This document shows positions 50,435 through 59,590 of a stretch of DNA of 64,000 nucleotides, in pieces (position 1 is the first letter of the stretch; each line of letters opens with the position of its first letter). The notes under the pieces are model-generated. The model worked only from the letters and a program-made list of their open reading frames with translations. It made no database searches and had not been told where the DNA came from. Made by a program: the position numbers and the translations under genes. The stretch lies in NCBI GenBank assembly GCA_905214435.1, contig CAJMMA010000006.1, positions 1 through 64,000 on the forward strand, read 5' to 3'. The DNA is from an uncultured bacterium (lineage in GTDB: Bacteria; Actinomycetota; Coriobacteriia; Coriobacteriales; Coriobacteriaceae).

Positions 50435-51343
50435 CTAGCCACGAGCCTTCGCCCCCTTGCGGCCGATAAGGTGGATGATCAGGATAAAGATGAGACTCAT
50501 GCCCATCAGCAGCAGGCCGAGCGCCCACAAGACGTCGTCCTGGGCCGATCCCTCGGCATAGACCGCCATGGACGTGGTGAGCGTGGTGGTAATGGTGGAC
50601 GCCGGCGACAGCAGCGACGTCGGCATGGCCTCGATGCCGCCGATAACCATGCGCACGGCGAGCGTTTCGCCAAAGGCGCGGGTCATGCCAAGGATGACTG
50701 CGGTCATGAGCGACGGCATGGCGGACTTGAGCACCACGTGCCAGATGGTCTGCCAGCGGGTGTAGCCCAGCGCGAGCGAGCCCTGACGGTAACTGTCGGG
50801 CACGGCGCGCAGGCCATCGACCGAAAGCGTGGTCATCGTCGGCAGAATCATGACGGCCAGCACGATGGCGCCTGGCAGGATGCCCAGACCCGTACTCACG
50901 TGGAAAACGCTCTTCATAAGACCGACGACCACGTGAAAACCGATCAGGCCAAAGACGACCGAGGGAATGCCGGTCAAAAGCTCAATCAGTGGTTGGAAGA
51001 CCTTGGAACCAAACTTAGGCTGGATCTCGACCGCAAAGATGGCAGAGCCGATGGCGATGGGTAGCGCGATAAGCGTGGAGAGCACCATGACCGCAAACGA
51101 AGTGACGATCAGGGGCAGGGCGCCGGTATAGGGCAGACCGTTTTCGGCCGTGTTGGCCAGGTCCCACTTGGTGCCGGTAAAGAACTCGACGATCGAAACG
51201 CCGTCCTTGAGAAAAGCCGAGAGTCCCTTTTGGGCGACCATAAAGATGAGCGCGGCAACGACAAGCGTCACGAGCGCTACGCACGCGCCCGTGACGACTA
51301 GGCCCACGTTCTCAAGGTCGCGCTTTGGCAGCTGTTTTGCCAT
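50435..51343 (-). CDS. pstC: Phosphate ABC transporter permease PstC
   Basis: This 302-residue membrane protein has an N-terminal helix (VGLVVTGACVALVTLVVAAL) and five further helices. Features of PstC include FLTGTKWD-like FFTGTKWDLANTAENG in the first loop and the EAA motif YRQGSLALGYTRWQTIWHVV. It pairs with PstA in the membrane. GGAAAGG precedes the ATG, 25 bp after the pstS stop. It is the second gene of pstS-pstC-pstA-pstB. Confidence 0.96.
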   Translation of the reverse strand: MAKQLPKRDLENVGLVVTGACVALVTLVVAALIFMVAQKGLSAFLKDGVSIVEFFTGTKWDLANTAENGLPYTGALPLIVTSFAVMVLSTLIALPIAIGSAIFAVEIQPKFGSKVFQPLIELLTGIPSVVFGLIGFHVVVGLMKSVFHVSTGLGILPGAIVLAVMILPTMTTLSVDGLRAVPDSYRQGSLALGYTRWQTIWHVVLKSAMPSLMTAVILGMTRAFGETLAVRMVIGGIEAMPTSLLSPASTITTTLTTSMAVYAEGSAQDDVLWALGLLLMGMSLIFILIIHLIGRKGAKARG

Positions 51344-51368
51344 TGCAAACCTTTCCGGGGGCGATTAC

Positions 51369-52307
51369 TTATTTAGAGGAGACCTTGCCGCTGGCGTCCT
51401 TGACGACCTTCATGGCAGAGACGGGGATAAAGCCCTGCTCCTCGACGAGCTTGCCCTGGACGTCGTCGGAGAGCATGAACTCCAGGAAGGCCTTGGTGGC
51501 CTCGTCGGCGTCCTTCGCGCAGTACATGTGCTCGGTAGCCCAAATCCTGAAGGAATCGTCGGTGACGTTTGCGCTCTTGGGCTCGACACCCTCGACCTTG
51601 ATGGCGTTGAACTTGGAGTCGTCGAAGTGCGAGAAGTCGAGGTACGAGATGGCGTTGTCGGTGCTGCCCATCTGAGTCTGGACATCGCCGGACTTATCGA
51701 GCTCGGCGTCGCCCTTAAAGTCGACGGCCTCGTCGCCAAAGACGGCGGCCTCGAAGGTGGCGCGGGTGCCGGAGCCGGCCTTGCGGTTGAGAACGACGAT
51801 CTTGGCGTCGTCGCCGCCGACCTCATTCCAGTTGGTAATCTGGCCGGAGAAGATGCCCTTGAGCTGCTCGAGGGACAGGTCGTCGACCGTGACGTTCTTG
51901 GAAACGACGGGGCCCATGCCCACGACGGCAACCTCGTGGTCGACGAGGTTCTTGACCTGGTCGGCCTCGAGCTTGGTCTCGGCGAAGACGTCGGAGTTAC
52001 CGATGGTAACGGTGCCGGCGGCAACAGCGGTCAGGCCCTTGCCCGAACCGTTGCCCGAACCGGAGACGGAGACGTCGGGGTTGGCATCCATGAACTTCTC
52101 GGCAGCGGCCTCGACGAGAGCCTGGAACGAGGAGGCGCCGTCGTAGGTCACCTCGCCGGAGACGGACTCGGCAGCAGCGGCGCTACCCTTGTCGGCGGCG
52201 TCGGATGCACCGGAGCCGCCGCAACCAACGAGACCGAGACCGACGATGCCGGCAAGACCACCAGCGAGGCCGAGGAACTGACGACGAGAATAAGCCTGAT
52301 CGAGCAT
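51369..52307 (-). CDS. pstS: Phosphate-binding lipoprotein PstS
   Basis: This 312-residue substrate-binding protein begins MLDQAYSRRQFLGLAGG. It is a lipoprotein signal with a twin-arginine pair and a lipobox ending LVGC at about residue 31, so export by Tat is possible. A low-complexity spacer (SGASDAADKGSAAAAES) follows. The phosphate-binding segments YDGASSFQALVEAA, GSGNGSGKGLTAV and NRKAGSGTRATFEA are typical of PstS. ATG 52307 follows AAAGGAAG; the longer frame to 52388 has no signal. It is the first gene of the operon. The 200 bp upstream should hold a phosphate-regulated promoter, which I cannot place. Confidence 0.95.
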   Translation of the reverse strand: MLDQAYSRRQFLGLAGGLAGIVGLGLVGCGGSGASDAADKGSAAAAESVSGEVTYDGASSFQALVEAAAEKFMDANPDVSVSGSGNGSGKGLTAVAAGTVTIGNSDVFAETKLEADQVKNLVDHEVAVVGMGPVVSKNVTVDDLSLEQLKGIFSGQITNWNEVGGDDAKIVVLNRKAGSGTRATFEAAVFGDEAVDFKGDAELDKSGDVQTQMGSTDNAISYLDFSHFDDSKFNAIKVEGVEPKSANVTDDSFRIWATEHMYCAKDADEATKAFLEFMLSDDVQGKLVEEQGFIPVSAMKVVKDASGKVSSK

Positions 52308-52511
52308 GATCTTCCTTTCATACATGCGACTCGCGGGCACCCTGCCCGCTTTGCTGTTTGGAAAGATACGACCTCGATCAGGCGACAACCGCGTTATCTG
52401 CGGTTTCTTACGGGCATTTGATAGACCCTTACCGCAAGCTCAGCCCAGCCTTTACAAACGGATAACAAACCCGCCACCAAGCATGACCCGCCTTTTACAC
52501 CAATAAAAACA
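52308..52511 (-). promoter_or_regulatory. Region upstream of the pst operon
   Basis: The pst promoter must lie here, but no convincing -35/-10 pair or Pho-box direct repeat is clear by eye. Together with the palindrome at 52512-52580 this is a 320-bp gene-free stretch. Confidence 0.3.
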
Positions 52512-52580
52512 AAGTTGCGGTGAAATAGTTCCTGCTTGGCCATCAAATGGCCCATTCTAGGAACTATTCCACCGCAACTT
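52512..52580. repeat. Family C palindrome TTGCGGTGGAATAG (copy 1)
   Basis: 22-bp arms based on AAGTTGCGGTGAAATAGTTC and its reverse complement (one mismatch) enclose a smaller inner stem GGCCAT/ATGGCC. Two related copies are at 55812 and 59511. Confidence 0.8.
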
Positions 52581-52627
52581 AAAAAGCCCGGACGAAAGGG
52601 GTGCTAAGTTGTTAAAACGCCGCAGCC

Positions 52628-54064
52628 TTAAAGCTCAAGCTCGTTCAAACGTAAGATCGCCACGATATAAATCTTGAGCGCCTGCTTGAGCTGTTCCTCG
52701 TTGGCGCACTCATTGGGGCCGTGCATCTGGCCGCCCCATGCGGGCGGCTCCAGGCCGGTCTCCTCGGGGCCAAACGAGACGGCGCGGGCAAAGTTGCGTG
52801 CGTACGTGCCGCCGCCCATGGCAAAGGGCTCAGCATGCTTGCCCGTAAACTCGTTATAGGTATCAATAAGCGCCTTCACGGCCGGATCGTCGGCAGAGAC
52901 CGAGAACGGCACCTTCGCACGACCCACACGGCACGTCACGCCAAAACGGCCCACGAGCGGATCGAGCTGCTCGCGGATGGTATCGGCACTCGTGCTGTCG
53001 GGGAAGCGCACGTCGATGACCTGCTCAATATGGCCATCCGCCACGCGGATGACGCCAGCGTTGCAGGTAAGCGGGCCAAACGCCGGACTCGTCGCATCGA
53101 TACCTAGGCCGCGGCCATAGGCATCCGCATGCACAAAGGCCAGGAACTTGACGAACTCGTGCTCGGCAGGCGTCAGCAGGCGCTCGTCGCGTGCACCAAA
53201 CGCGTCTTCGGCCTCGCGCAGATACGACACGATCAGGCCGACGGCGTTGATGGTGCCCTCAGGCATCGAAGCGTGGCCGCCAATACCGTGGGCGAAAATC
53301 TGCGCATGCCCGTTATCAAGCGCCGTGATCTCCAGGCGGTCGGCGTTCTCAACGGGCGCCGGCAGTTCATCGGCGGCAATCGCGAGCTCGCAGATGGACT
53401 GCGACGGAATGGCATTGCTCGCCTCGGAGCCGCTCCACGACACGATGCGCCCGCCGTCGATCTTGGGACTCACGAACGTCGCCCCAAACTGGCCCTTCTC
53501 GGCATTGCAGACCGGAAACTCGGCATCGGGAGTAAACAAAAAGTCGGGGTCTGCGTGGTTCTCCAGATAATGGTGAACGTCGGACATGCCCACTTCCTCA
53601 TCGCAGCCCAGCAGCGCGCGGAAAGTATAGCGCGGGGTAATGCCGTGCTTGAGCAGATAGGCGCCGGCGTAGAGTGACAGCACCGCCGGACCCTTGTCGT
53701 CGATAACGCCGCGGCCGAGCAGCCAGCCCTCGCGACGCTCCAGCGCAAACGGGTCGGTGTTCCAGCCCGGGCCGGCGGGCACCACGTCCACGTGGCAGAT
53801 GGTCGCGAGCTGCTTGTCGCCGCGGCCAGGGATATCGGCAATGCCCACATAGCCCTCGTCGTCGCTCGTCTGATAGCCAAGCTTCTGCGCGATGCCGAGC
53901 GCACAGTCGAGCGCGTCACGGACCGGGCGGCCAAACGGCGCGCCGGGCTCTGCATCGGCAGAAACTGCCACGGACGGATAGCTCATCAGCTGCTCGATAT
54001 CGGCGACGACATCTTCCCAGACCTCGTCGACATACTCAGCGACGCTCTGCTCCACCTGATTCAT
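52628..54064 (-). CDS. M20-family dipeptidase (PepV/Sapep-like)
   Basis: This 478-residue zinc peptidase has TICHVDVVPAGPGWNTDPF (metal His/Asp), GRGVIDDKGPAVLS (bridging Asp), and GCDEEVGMSDVHHY (catalytic Glu-Glu). DAEFPVCNAEKGQ and the final GGGTYARNFARAVSFGP complete the PepV/Sapep signature. A large lid domain is present. It likely cleaves dipeptides in the cytosol. ATG 54064 has AAGGAGG 7 bp upstream. It may share a transcript with the HAD gene at 54119. Confidence 0.93.
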   Translation of the reverse strand: MNQVEQSVAEYVDEVWEDVVADIEQLMSYPSVAVSADAEPGAPFGRPVRDALDCALGIAQKLGYQTSDDEGYVGIADIPGRGDKQLATICHVDVVPAGPGWNTDPFALERREGWLLGRGVIDDKGPAVLSLYAGAYLLKHGITPRYTFRALLGCDEEVGMSDVHHYLENHADPDFLFTPDAEFPVCNAEKGQFGATFVSPKIDGGRIVSWSGSEASNAIPSQSICELAIAADELPAPVENADRLEITALDNGHAQIFAHGIGGHASMPEGTINAVGLIVSYLREAEDAFGARDERLLTPAEHEFVKFLAFVHADAYGRGLGIDATSPAFGPLTCNAGVIRVADGHIEQVIDVRFPDSTSADTIREQLDPLVGRFGVTCRVGRAKVPFSVSADDPAVKALIDTYNEFTGKHAEPFAMGGGTYARNFARAVSFGPEETGLEPPAWGGQMHGPNECANEEQLKQALKIYIVAILRLNELEL

Positions 54065-54118
54065 AGACTGCCTCCTTACCAATGAGCGGCAAGCGTACCC
54101 GCCCCTCACATTTAGTTC

Positions 54119-54781
54119 CTAGATAGAGAAAAGTTTAGCAAGCTCGGCCACCGAGTGCACCACTGCATCGGCACCCGCCGCCTCATGCTCACCCGGCGCC
54201 GCCGCGCCCGAATAGATGCCGATGCACGGCATGCCCATCGCGTGCGCGCCCTCGACGTCGTTAAAGCGATCGCCGATCATCACGGCATCGTCCGCCGTCG
54301 CGCCGAGCGCCGCCAGGGCATCGCGAACCGAATCGGCCTTGGTCTCGCGCCCCTGCGGCGGATTCATGCCAACCACGGCTTCGAACTGAGAAAGACCAAG
54401 CTCATGCACCATGTCGATGCATTTGGCCTCCATGCGTGACGTCGCCACGGCCATACGCTTGCCCCGGGCGGCCAACTCATCCAGCAGCTCGGGAATCCCA
54501 TCGAACACGGGGTACTCCTCCGGTCCCAGCTCATCAAAAAAGGCGCGGTACTCGTCGGCCACCACAAGCGACTCCTCGCGGGAAAAGCCGTAAAAGTCGT
54601 GAAAGCTCTTCCACAGGGGCGGCCCGATCATGCGGCGCAGATCACCCATCTGCGTCTCCGAAAACCCGCGCGCAGCCAGCGTCTTGCGCGTCGAGGTCAT
54701 CACTGCCCGACCCGTATCGGCCACCGTGCCGTCAAAATCGAACAGCACAACCGGCCGCTCGCAAAGTTGCAATGCCGCCAT
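54119..54781 (-). CDS. HAD-superfamily phosphatase (phosphoglycolate-phosphatase-like)
   Basis: This 220-residue protein has motif I VVLFDFDGTVADTG, a helical C1 cap, motif II AVATSRMEAK, motif III Lys in GRETKADSVRDAL and motif IV MIGDRFNDVEGAHAMGM. It resembles the Gph/PpaX group, which hydrolyses phosphoglycolate or pyrophosphate; specificity is unknown. ATG 54781 is chosen near AAGAAGGG. It lies 54 bp upstream of the dipeptidase gene on the same strand. Confidence 0.9.
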   Translation of the reverse strand: MAALQLCERPVVLFDFDGTVADTGRAVMTSTRKTLAARGFSETQMGDLRRMIGPPLWKSFHDFYGFSREESLVVADEYRAFFDELGPEEYPVFDGIPELLDELAARGKRMAVATSRMEAKCIDMVHELGLSQFEAVVGMNPPQGRETKADSVRDALAALGATADDAVMIGDRFNDVEGAHAMGMPCIGIYSGAAAPGEHEAAGADAVVHSVAELAKLFSI

Positions 54782-54937
54782 CGGCACCCTTCTTCCCCAG
54801 TTGATGATTTCCACACCACCGCTTCAAACTGTTGACTATTCAACAATTGAACCTAGCAATGTAGAGCAACTCCACTATACTTGTCGCACTTTGCTTTCAG
54901 AAGGCGGCGCTGCCGCGCCCCAACGAAAGGTGCAATT

Positions 54938-55798
54938 ATGTCTTTTGCCATCATAACCGACTCCACGTCGGACATCTCCCCCGCCCGTGCCCAAGAGCTC
55001 GGCATTTACGTGATTCCGCTGCATGTGATTATCGAGGGCGAGGACCTGCTCGACCAGGTGCAGATTACCGCCGAGGAATACGTCGCCCGCATGGCTGGCT
55101 CCGAGCAGCTGCCGCACACCTCGCAGCCGAGCGCCGGCGAGTTCAAGGCGCTGTTTGACCGCGTACGCGCCGATGGCCACGACAGCGCGATCTTTATCTC
55201 GCTGTGCAGCGAGTGGTCCGCCTGCTATTCCAACGCATGCCTGGTCGCCGAGACCCACGAGCTCGACGTGCGCTGCATCGATTCGCGCACCGGCTCGGGC
55301 GCCGAGGGCCTGCTGGTGGAGTACGCGCTGGCTATGCGCGAGGACGGCCGCAGCCTGGACGAGACCGAGGCGCAGATCCGCGCGGCCCTGCCCGACGCCC
55401 ACCTGCTGCTGATTCCCCGCACGCTCGAGAACCTCGTTAAGAACGGCCGCGCGCCCAAGCTTGCCGGCCAGCTCACGCAGATGCTCAACATTCGCCTGGC
55501 CGTTTCGCCGGAGTGGAAATCGGGCGAGATCAAGGCCATCAAAAAGGGCCGCGGCGCCAAGCGCATCGTCGCCAACACCATGGCAGATTGCCTCGCGTTT
55601 TTGGACGAGCACCCGGGCTCAAGCGTGCGTGTGCTCACGACCGGCGCCGCCGAGGAGCAGGAACTTGTCAACGAGGCACTCGCGGGCCAGGATTACGTAG
55701 ACGCCGGCACCGGCCCCATCGGCTGCACCATCGCCACCCATGTAGGCGTCGACGCCATCGCCATCAGCTACTGCCCCCGCTACCAGCCCATCCACTAG
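54938..55798 (+). CDS. DegV family fatty-acid-binding protein (second copy)
   Basis: A 286-residue FakB-like protein starting FAIITDSTSDISPARAQELG. Matching family features include GEDLLDQVQITAEEYVARM and the Thr-Ser-Gln-Pro-Ser phosphate-site segment LPHTSQPSAGEF. The central PRTLENLVKNGRAPKLAG and late GPIGCTIATHVG also match. It is only distantly similar to the DegV protein at 781-1635, so the two probably prefer different fatty acids. GAAAGGTG precedes the ATG. A palindrome cluster follows. Confidence 0.9.
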   Translation: MSFAIITDSTSDISPARAQELGIYVIPLHVIIEGEDLLDQVQITAEEYVARMAGSEQLPHTSQPSAGEFKALFDRVRADGHDSAIFISLCSEWSACYSNACLVAETHELDVRCIDSRTGSGAEGLLVEYALAMREDGRSLDETEAQIRAALPDAHLLLIPRTLENLVKNGRAPKLAGQLTQMLNIRLAVSPEWKSGEIKAIKKGRGAKRIVANTMADCLAFLDEHPGSSVRVLTTGAAEEQELVNEALAGQDYVDAGTGPIGCTIATHVGVDAIAISYCPRYQPIH

Positions 55799-55811
55799 GG
55801 GCACCTTTACC

Positions 55812-55879
55812 ACTTGCGGTGGAATAGGAACTGTTTTTGGCTTATCAGCCGCAAATCAATCCCTATTCCACCGCAACTT
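55812..55879. repeat. Family C palindrome (copy 2)
   Basis: Arms ACTTGCGGTGGAATAGG and its reverse complement surround CTGTTTTTGGCTTATCAGCC. The copy at 59511 shares arms and core in the same orientation. This pair brackets the TOTE gene. Confidence 0.85.
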
Positions 55880-55893
55880 AGAAGCAGTTCATT

Positions 55894-55955
55894 TGGGACG
55901 GGGCTAAAAAGACTGGTATCAAACGTTTCAGACCAGTCTTTTTAGCCCCGTCCCA
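55894..55955. terminator. Perfect 24-bp hairpin
   Basis: Arms 55894-55917 and 55932-55955 (TGGGACGGGGCTAAAAAGAC ... and complement) surround a 14-nt loop containing AAACGTTT. The T-rich inner stem would end transcription in both directions. The outer edge resembles sequence at 7268-7290. Confidence 0.75.
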
Positions 55956-55966
55956 TTTTAGCTACT

Positions 55967-56092
55967 CTACATCAGCCCGCTTAGGACGATGTCGACGGCT
56001 TCGTTGAGGTCGTCGGTAATGTGTACTAGATCCGGATCGAGCGGGCTGATCATACCGGCGCTCATCACCGGGCCGTTGGGCCAGTCGAACAG
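55967..56092 (-). pseudogene. Duplicated 3' end of a LOG-family gene
   Basis: This stretch aligns without gaps to the 3' end of the intact gene at 60314-61072, with 13 differences in about 126 bases, many silent. It encodes GLFDWPNGPVMSAGMISPLD through to the stop. Upstream, similarity ends abruptly at about 56093. It is therefore a diverged fragment, as left when an element inserts in a gene's 3' end and brings its own copy of that end. Confidence 0.85.
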
Positions 56093-56514
56093 ACCCCCTC
56101 GCGGTACCCACTGGACAAAAAATGGCAAATATGAGTACTGCCACCAAATTAGTAGCAGCAAAATCTCGCCGGAATCGATCGTTTCGATTAATTTCACGCC
56201 TTGCCAAGGCTCAAAATGCCGTGTTTGGTGGGTTAGATATATAGAATAATGTCGAATTGGTATTCTATTCTTGCCAAATGTTATGAGACTACATTAACAG
56301 CAGTACTCACATTTGACGTTATTTGACCACGGGGTCATTCGAAAACCCCTCCCCACGCCGCCAACCCGCCCCATAGCCGTCAAAAACCTTTAACAACAGC
56401 CGCCGCACGTTTTGGCACCGGCTGATTGCCACTCACGGATCGGTACCCCACTATTACCGAACCAAAATCGAAGTCGCGTATCTCATAAAGCTGAAATGAC
56501 GTACCCTCATCCCA
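56093..56514. other. Gene-free AT-rich stretch before the TOTE gene
   Basis: No coding region or clear repeat is seen. The base composition is lower in GC than the flanking core genes. A promoter for the next gene must lie here; CATAAAG near 56484 is only a weak candidate -10 box. No integrase fragment is recognisable. Confidence 0.4.
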
Positions 56515-59500
56515 ATGAACGCTGATAAGAATGGCTTTCAAATGAGCAACGGCACACATCAATACGCCCTTTTCGGGAGCGCCTTATTCAAATTCAATAA
56601 AACGGTCGTCCACGCTTCGGATCCGCGCAAGCAAATCGTTATCTGCAGCAGCGGTCCAGACATCCGTTATACAACGCTGGAAGAATGGGAGAAAGCTGGC
56701 ACATCTTTCGATAGACGGGCGCAGGTCGAGGGTATCGTCACCAGTGCGAGCCCAGCGCGCGACAAACTCGAGCTCTTCCGCAATCTCTTTTCTGGCCGCA
56801 AAGATGTCTACGCTCATGGGTACCGCAGAAAAGACGGAGGAATCGGCTATACGCCCGTCTGCGCAAATGAGTGGAAGTCAGGCATTTGCCCCAAAGCAAG
56901 CCACCAGAGAGTCAAATGCACGGAATGCAGCAGCCGCGTCTTCCCCGAGTTGAGCGATGCCGCGATCATCGCCCATTTCAGAGGCAATGACGATAGGCTT
57001 CGAGACGTTATAGGCCAATATGTGCTCGATAAAGACAGTAACACGAAAGTCCTGGTCATCGATTTTGACGGAGCCGATTGGAAAGAAGCGACGAATGCCA
57101 TTCGACATGTCGCAAAAAGCCACGGAATCGATGTCGCAGCCGAGCGATCGAGATCGGGCGACGGCGCACATGTCTGGTTTTTCTTCCTAGAGCTCGTCAG
57201 CGCAAAGACCGCACGAGATTTTGGAAGCGGCCTTATCACCGAAGCGGCGATACTGAACAAGACAATCACCTTCAAAGCATTTGACCGAATGCTGCCCGCG
57301 CAGTCCACCATTCCTGAGGGCGGCTTTGGAAATCTCATAGCGCTGCCTTTTCAAGGAAAAGCGCAGCGAAAAGGGAACAGCGTATTTGTTGACGAGCAAT
57401 TTGAGCCCTTTCCCGATCAATGGCTTTACCTTTCGCAAATCCAGTTAATCCCGCGCGTGACGGTGCAAAATCTGATCGAGAGCATCGAAAATAGGTCACA
57501 TGGAATAGCAGCTGTTGCGGCGGCAAACACCGGTGTGCCACATTCCCAGAGACTGCGAAAGCGGCTCCCGCTCACACCGCGGGACTTCCCGTCATCGCTG
57601 TCCGTCACGCAGGCCGATATGCTCTATATCCCCGAAAAATCTCTGAGTCCCGCAGCTCAAATGGAAGTCCGCAGGCTTGCAACATTTGCCAACCCAGAAT
57701 TCTTCCGCGCACAATCTATGCATCAATCGGTATTCGGCAAACCGCGGTTCATAGACCTCAGCGAACTTAGAGATGGCTACGTCGCGATTCCCAGAGGCTG
57801 CAAGGTTCAACTTGAGCGGCTGCTTCAAGAAGCCGGCGTTTCTGCCCACTATTCAGACAAACGCAAGTCGAGCAATCCAATTGTGATGGCATTTAAAGGG
57901 ACTCTTCGCCCTGAACAACAAATTGTCGCTGAACAGATGCTCGGCTATGAAGACGGGATCATGTCCGCACCGACGGGGTTCGGCAAAACCGTCATCGGAG
58001 CTTATCTTATTGCTGCCATTGGTCTTCCAACGCTCGTCATCGTTCCTAAAACTGCGCTCATTGCCCAATGGAAATCCCAACTCGAACGATTTCTCGACAT
58101 CACGGACAACAGAGAGCCCGTCCGAACCCCAAAGGGACGAATCAGCAAAAGACAGCCTCCGCTCATTGGGCAAATCGGAGGAGGCAAGACCGCCATAAGC
58201 CGTCTCATCGACATTGCTTCATTCCAGTCGCTATCCGGCAAGGATCCCCAAACCGGCGAGTCATTAGCCAAGGAGTTTGTTCGCGATTACAGTCTCATCA
58301 TCTGTGACGAATGCCACCATGCGGCCGCGCCACAGCTTGAGCTTGTCCTCAAGTCCGCTCCTGCCAAATATGTATATGGCCTTTCTGCAACGCCCGAGCG
58401 TTCGGACGGACTCACGCGGGCACTCTCGATGCTCTGCGGCCCGGTTCGCTATGTCGTCGATCCAAAAACGCAAGCAATCCAGCAGGGGATTCAGCGCATT
58501 GTTAGACCGCGTTTCACCGGAATTCGATTACCCACCTACGAACCAGGAGCATCCTTTAACCAAATTCTCGATCTCCTGTGTGTACACGCCGCGAGAAACG
58601 AAGCAATTATCGAGGACGCCCTCGAGGCCGCATCAAACGGCCGGCATCCGCTTGTGCTATCTAAAAGAAAAAAGCATGCCGAAGAGCTATGCAGGCTACT
58701 TCAAAGCCGTGGACACGAACCCATACTCTTAACCGGAGAAATCGACGCCAAAGAAAGAAAAGCAATACTGAAGAGTCTTCCCAGCTTTGAGCATGAGCAT
58801 CGAATCATCGTCGCAACTGAAAGTCTTCTGGGCGAGGGCTTCGACCTGTCTTACCTTGACACTTTGCTCATTGCCACTCCAATATCTTGGGACGGCAGCA
58901 TAACGCAGCAGGCAGGTAGGCTACACAGAAGCCACGAGGGCAAACAGCGGGTTGAGATATTCGACTATGTTGACCTGTCGATACCCATGTTCGCGCGCAT
59001 GTACCAAAAGAGGCTCAAGACCTACGCCAAGCTGGGATATAAAGTCTTTGCGGCAAACGACAACAGACAGGACGATCGAAATATCCTCGTTAGGTCGGCA
59101 AGAGCCGTGGAGGCTTTAGCGAATGACATCGAGAACGCATCGAAAAGCATTTTTATTGCCGCACCCTACGCGTCCGCCGCATGCCTTGAAAAGCTCGCCG
59201 CTGCACTCGCGGATGCCGCTACCCGTGGAATTGCCCTTGAGATTTCTATTGCTTCAACTCCACGCGATGACGTGAAAGCGATTTTTGCCGAGATGAACGT
59301 CAACTATCTCATCAAAGCCGAAGGACGCCTGTGCGCATCAGTGATTGACGAGGAAACTGTCTGGTACGGAGCTATTCCGTTGCTGGCTTTCCCAAAGAAA
59401 GAAGACTGCAGCATTCGTTTCAAAAGCAGCGAAGTCGCAGCCGAGCTTTTGAGCGAAATTCAGCGAAAAGTGGAACCGGAGGCCGCGGCGACGAACGGGG

Positions 59501-59526
59501 TACCCCCAGCAGTTGCGGTTAAATAG
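56515..59526 (+). CDS. TOTE-type primase-helicase-PLD conflict protein
   Basis: This 1003-residue fusion has several parts. A Cys cluster NEWKSGICPKASHQRVKCTE (about 118-138) matches the TOTE-type archaeo-eukaryotic primase module. The primase core follows (VLVIDFDGADW with two catalytic Asp near 182-184; RSRSGDGAHVWFFF near 210-222). The superfamily 2 helicase has Walker A APTGFGKTVIG (about 484), DECHH (about 597), LSATPERSDG and QAGRLHRSHEGK. The C-terminal domain from about 880 looks phospholipase-D-like. The PLD motif seems degraded: RLCASVIDEETVWYGA lacks the usual His and Lys. Family knowledge links such proteins to mobile conflict systems. The start is uncertain (ATG 56515 or 56542; no clear ribosome site). 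Its last codons lie in a family C repeat. Confidence 0.8.
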   Translation: MNADKNGFQMSNGTHQYALFGSALFKFNKTVVHASDPRKQIVICSSGPDIRYTTLEEWEKAGTSFDRRAQVEGIVTSASPARDKLELFRNLFSGRKDVYAHGYRRKDGGIGYTPVCANEWKSGICPKASHQRVKCTECSSRVFPELSDAAIIAHFRGNDDRLRDVIGQYVLDKDSNTKVLVIDFDGADWKEATNAIRHVAKSHGIDVAAERSRSGDGAHVWFFFLELVSAKTARDFGSGLITEAAILNKTITFKAFDRMLPAQSTIPEGGFGNLIALPFQGKAQRKGNSVFVDEQFEPFPDQWLYLSQIQLIPRVTVQNLIESIENRSHGIAAVAAANTGVPHSQRLRKRLPLTPRDFPSSLSVTQADMLYIPEKSLSPAAQMEVRRLATFANPEFFRAQSMHQSVFGKPRFIDLSELRDGYVAIPRGCKVQLERLLQEAGVSAHYSDKRKSSNPIVMAFKGTLRPEQQIVAEQMLGYEDGIMSAPTGFGKTVIGAYLIAAIGLPTLVIVPKTALIAQWKSQLERFLDITDNREPVRTPKGRISKRQPPLIGQIGGGKTAISRLIDIASFQSLSGKDPQTGESLAKEFVRDYSLIICDECHHAAAPQLELVLKSAPAKYVYGLSATPERSDGLTRALSMLCGPVRYVVDPKTQAIQQGIQRIVRPRFTGIRLPTYEPGASFNQILDLLCVHAARNEAIIEDALEAASNGRHPLVLSKRKKHAEELCRLLQSRGHEPILLTGEIDAKERKAILKSLPSFEHEHRIIVATESLLGEGFDLSYLDTLLIATPISWDGSITQQAGRLHRSHEGKQRVEIFDYVDLSIPMFARMYQKRLKTYAKLGYKVFAANDNRQDDRNILVRSARAVEALANDIENASKSIFIAAPYASAACLEKLAAALADAATRGIALEISIASTPRDDVKAIFAEMNVNYLIKAEGRLCASVIDEETVWYGAIPLLAFPKKEDCSIRFKSSEVAAELLSEIQRKVEPEAAATNGVPPAVAVK

Positions 59527-59578
59527 GGACTGTTTTTGACTTATTAGCCGTCAATCAATCCCCATTCCACCGCAACTT
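59511..59578. repeat. Family C palindrome (copy 3), overlapping the TOTE stop codon
   Basis: Arms AGTTGCGG ... CCGCAACTT with the core CTGTTTTTGACTTATTAGCC, closely matching copy 2. The left arm encodes the last residues (VAVK) and the TAG of the helicase gene, so the repeat sets the present C-terminus. Confidence 0.85.
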
Positions 59579-59590
59579 AGAAATCGGCAA

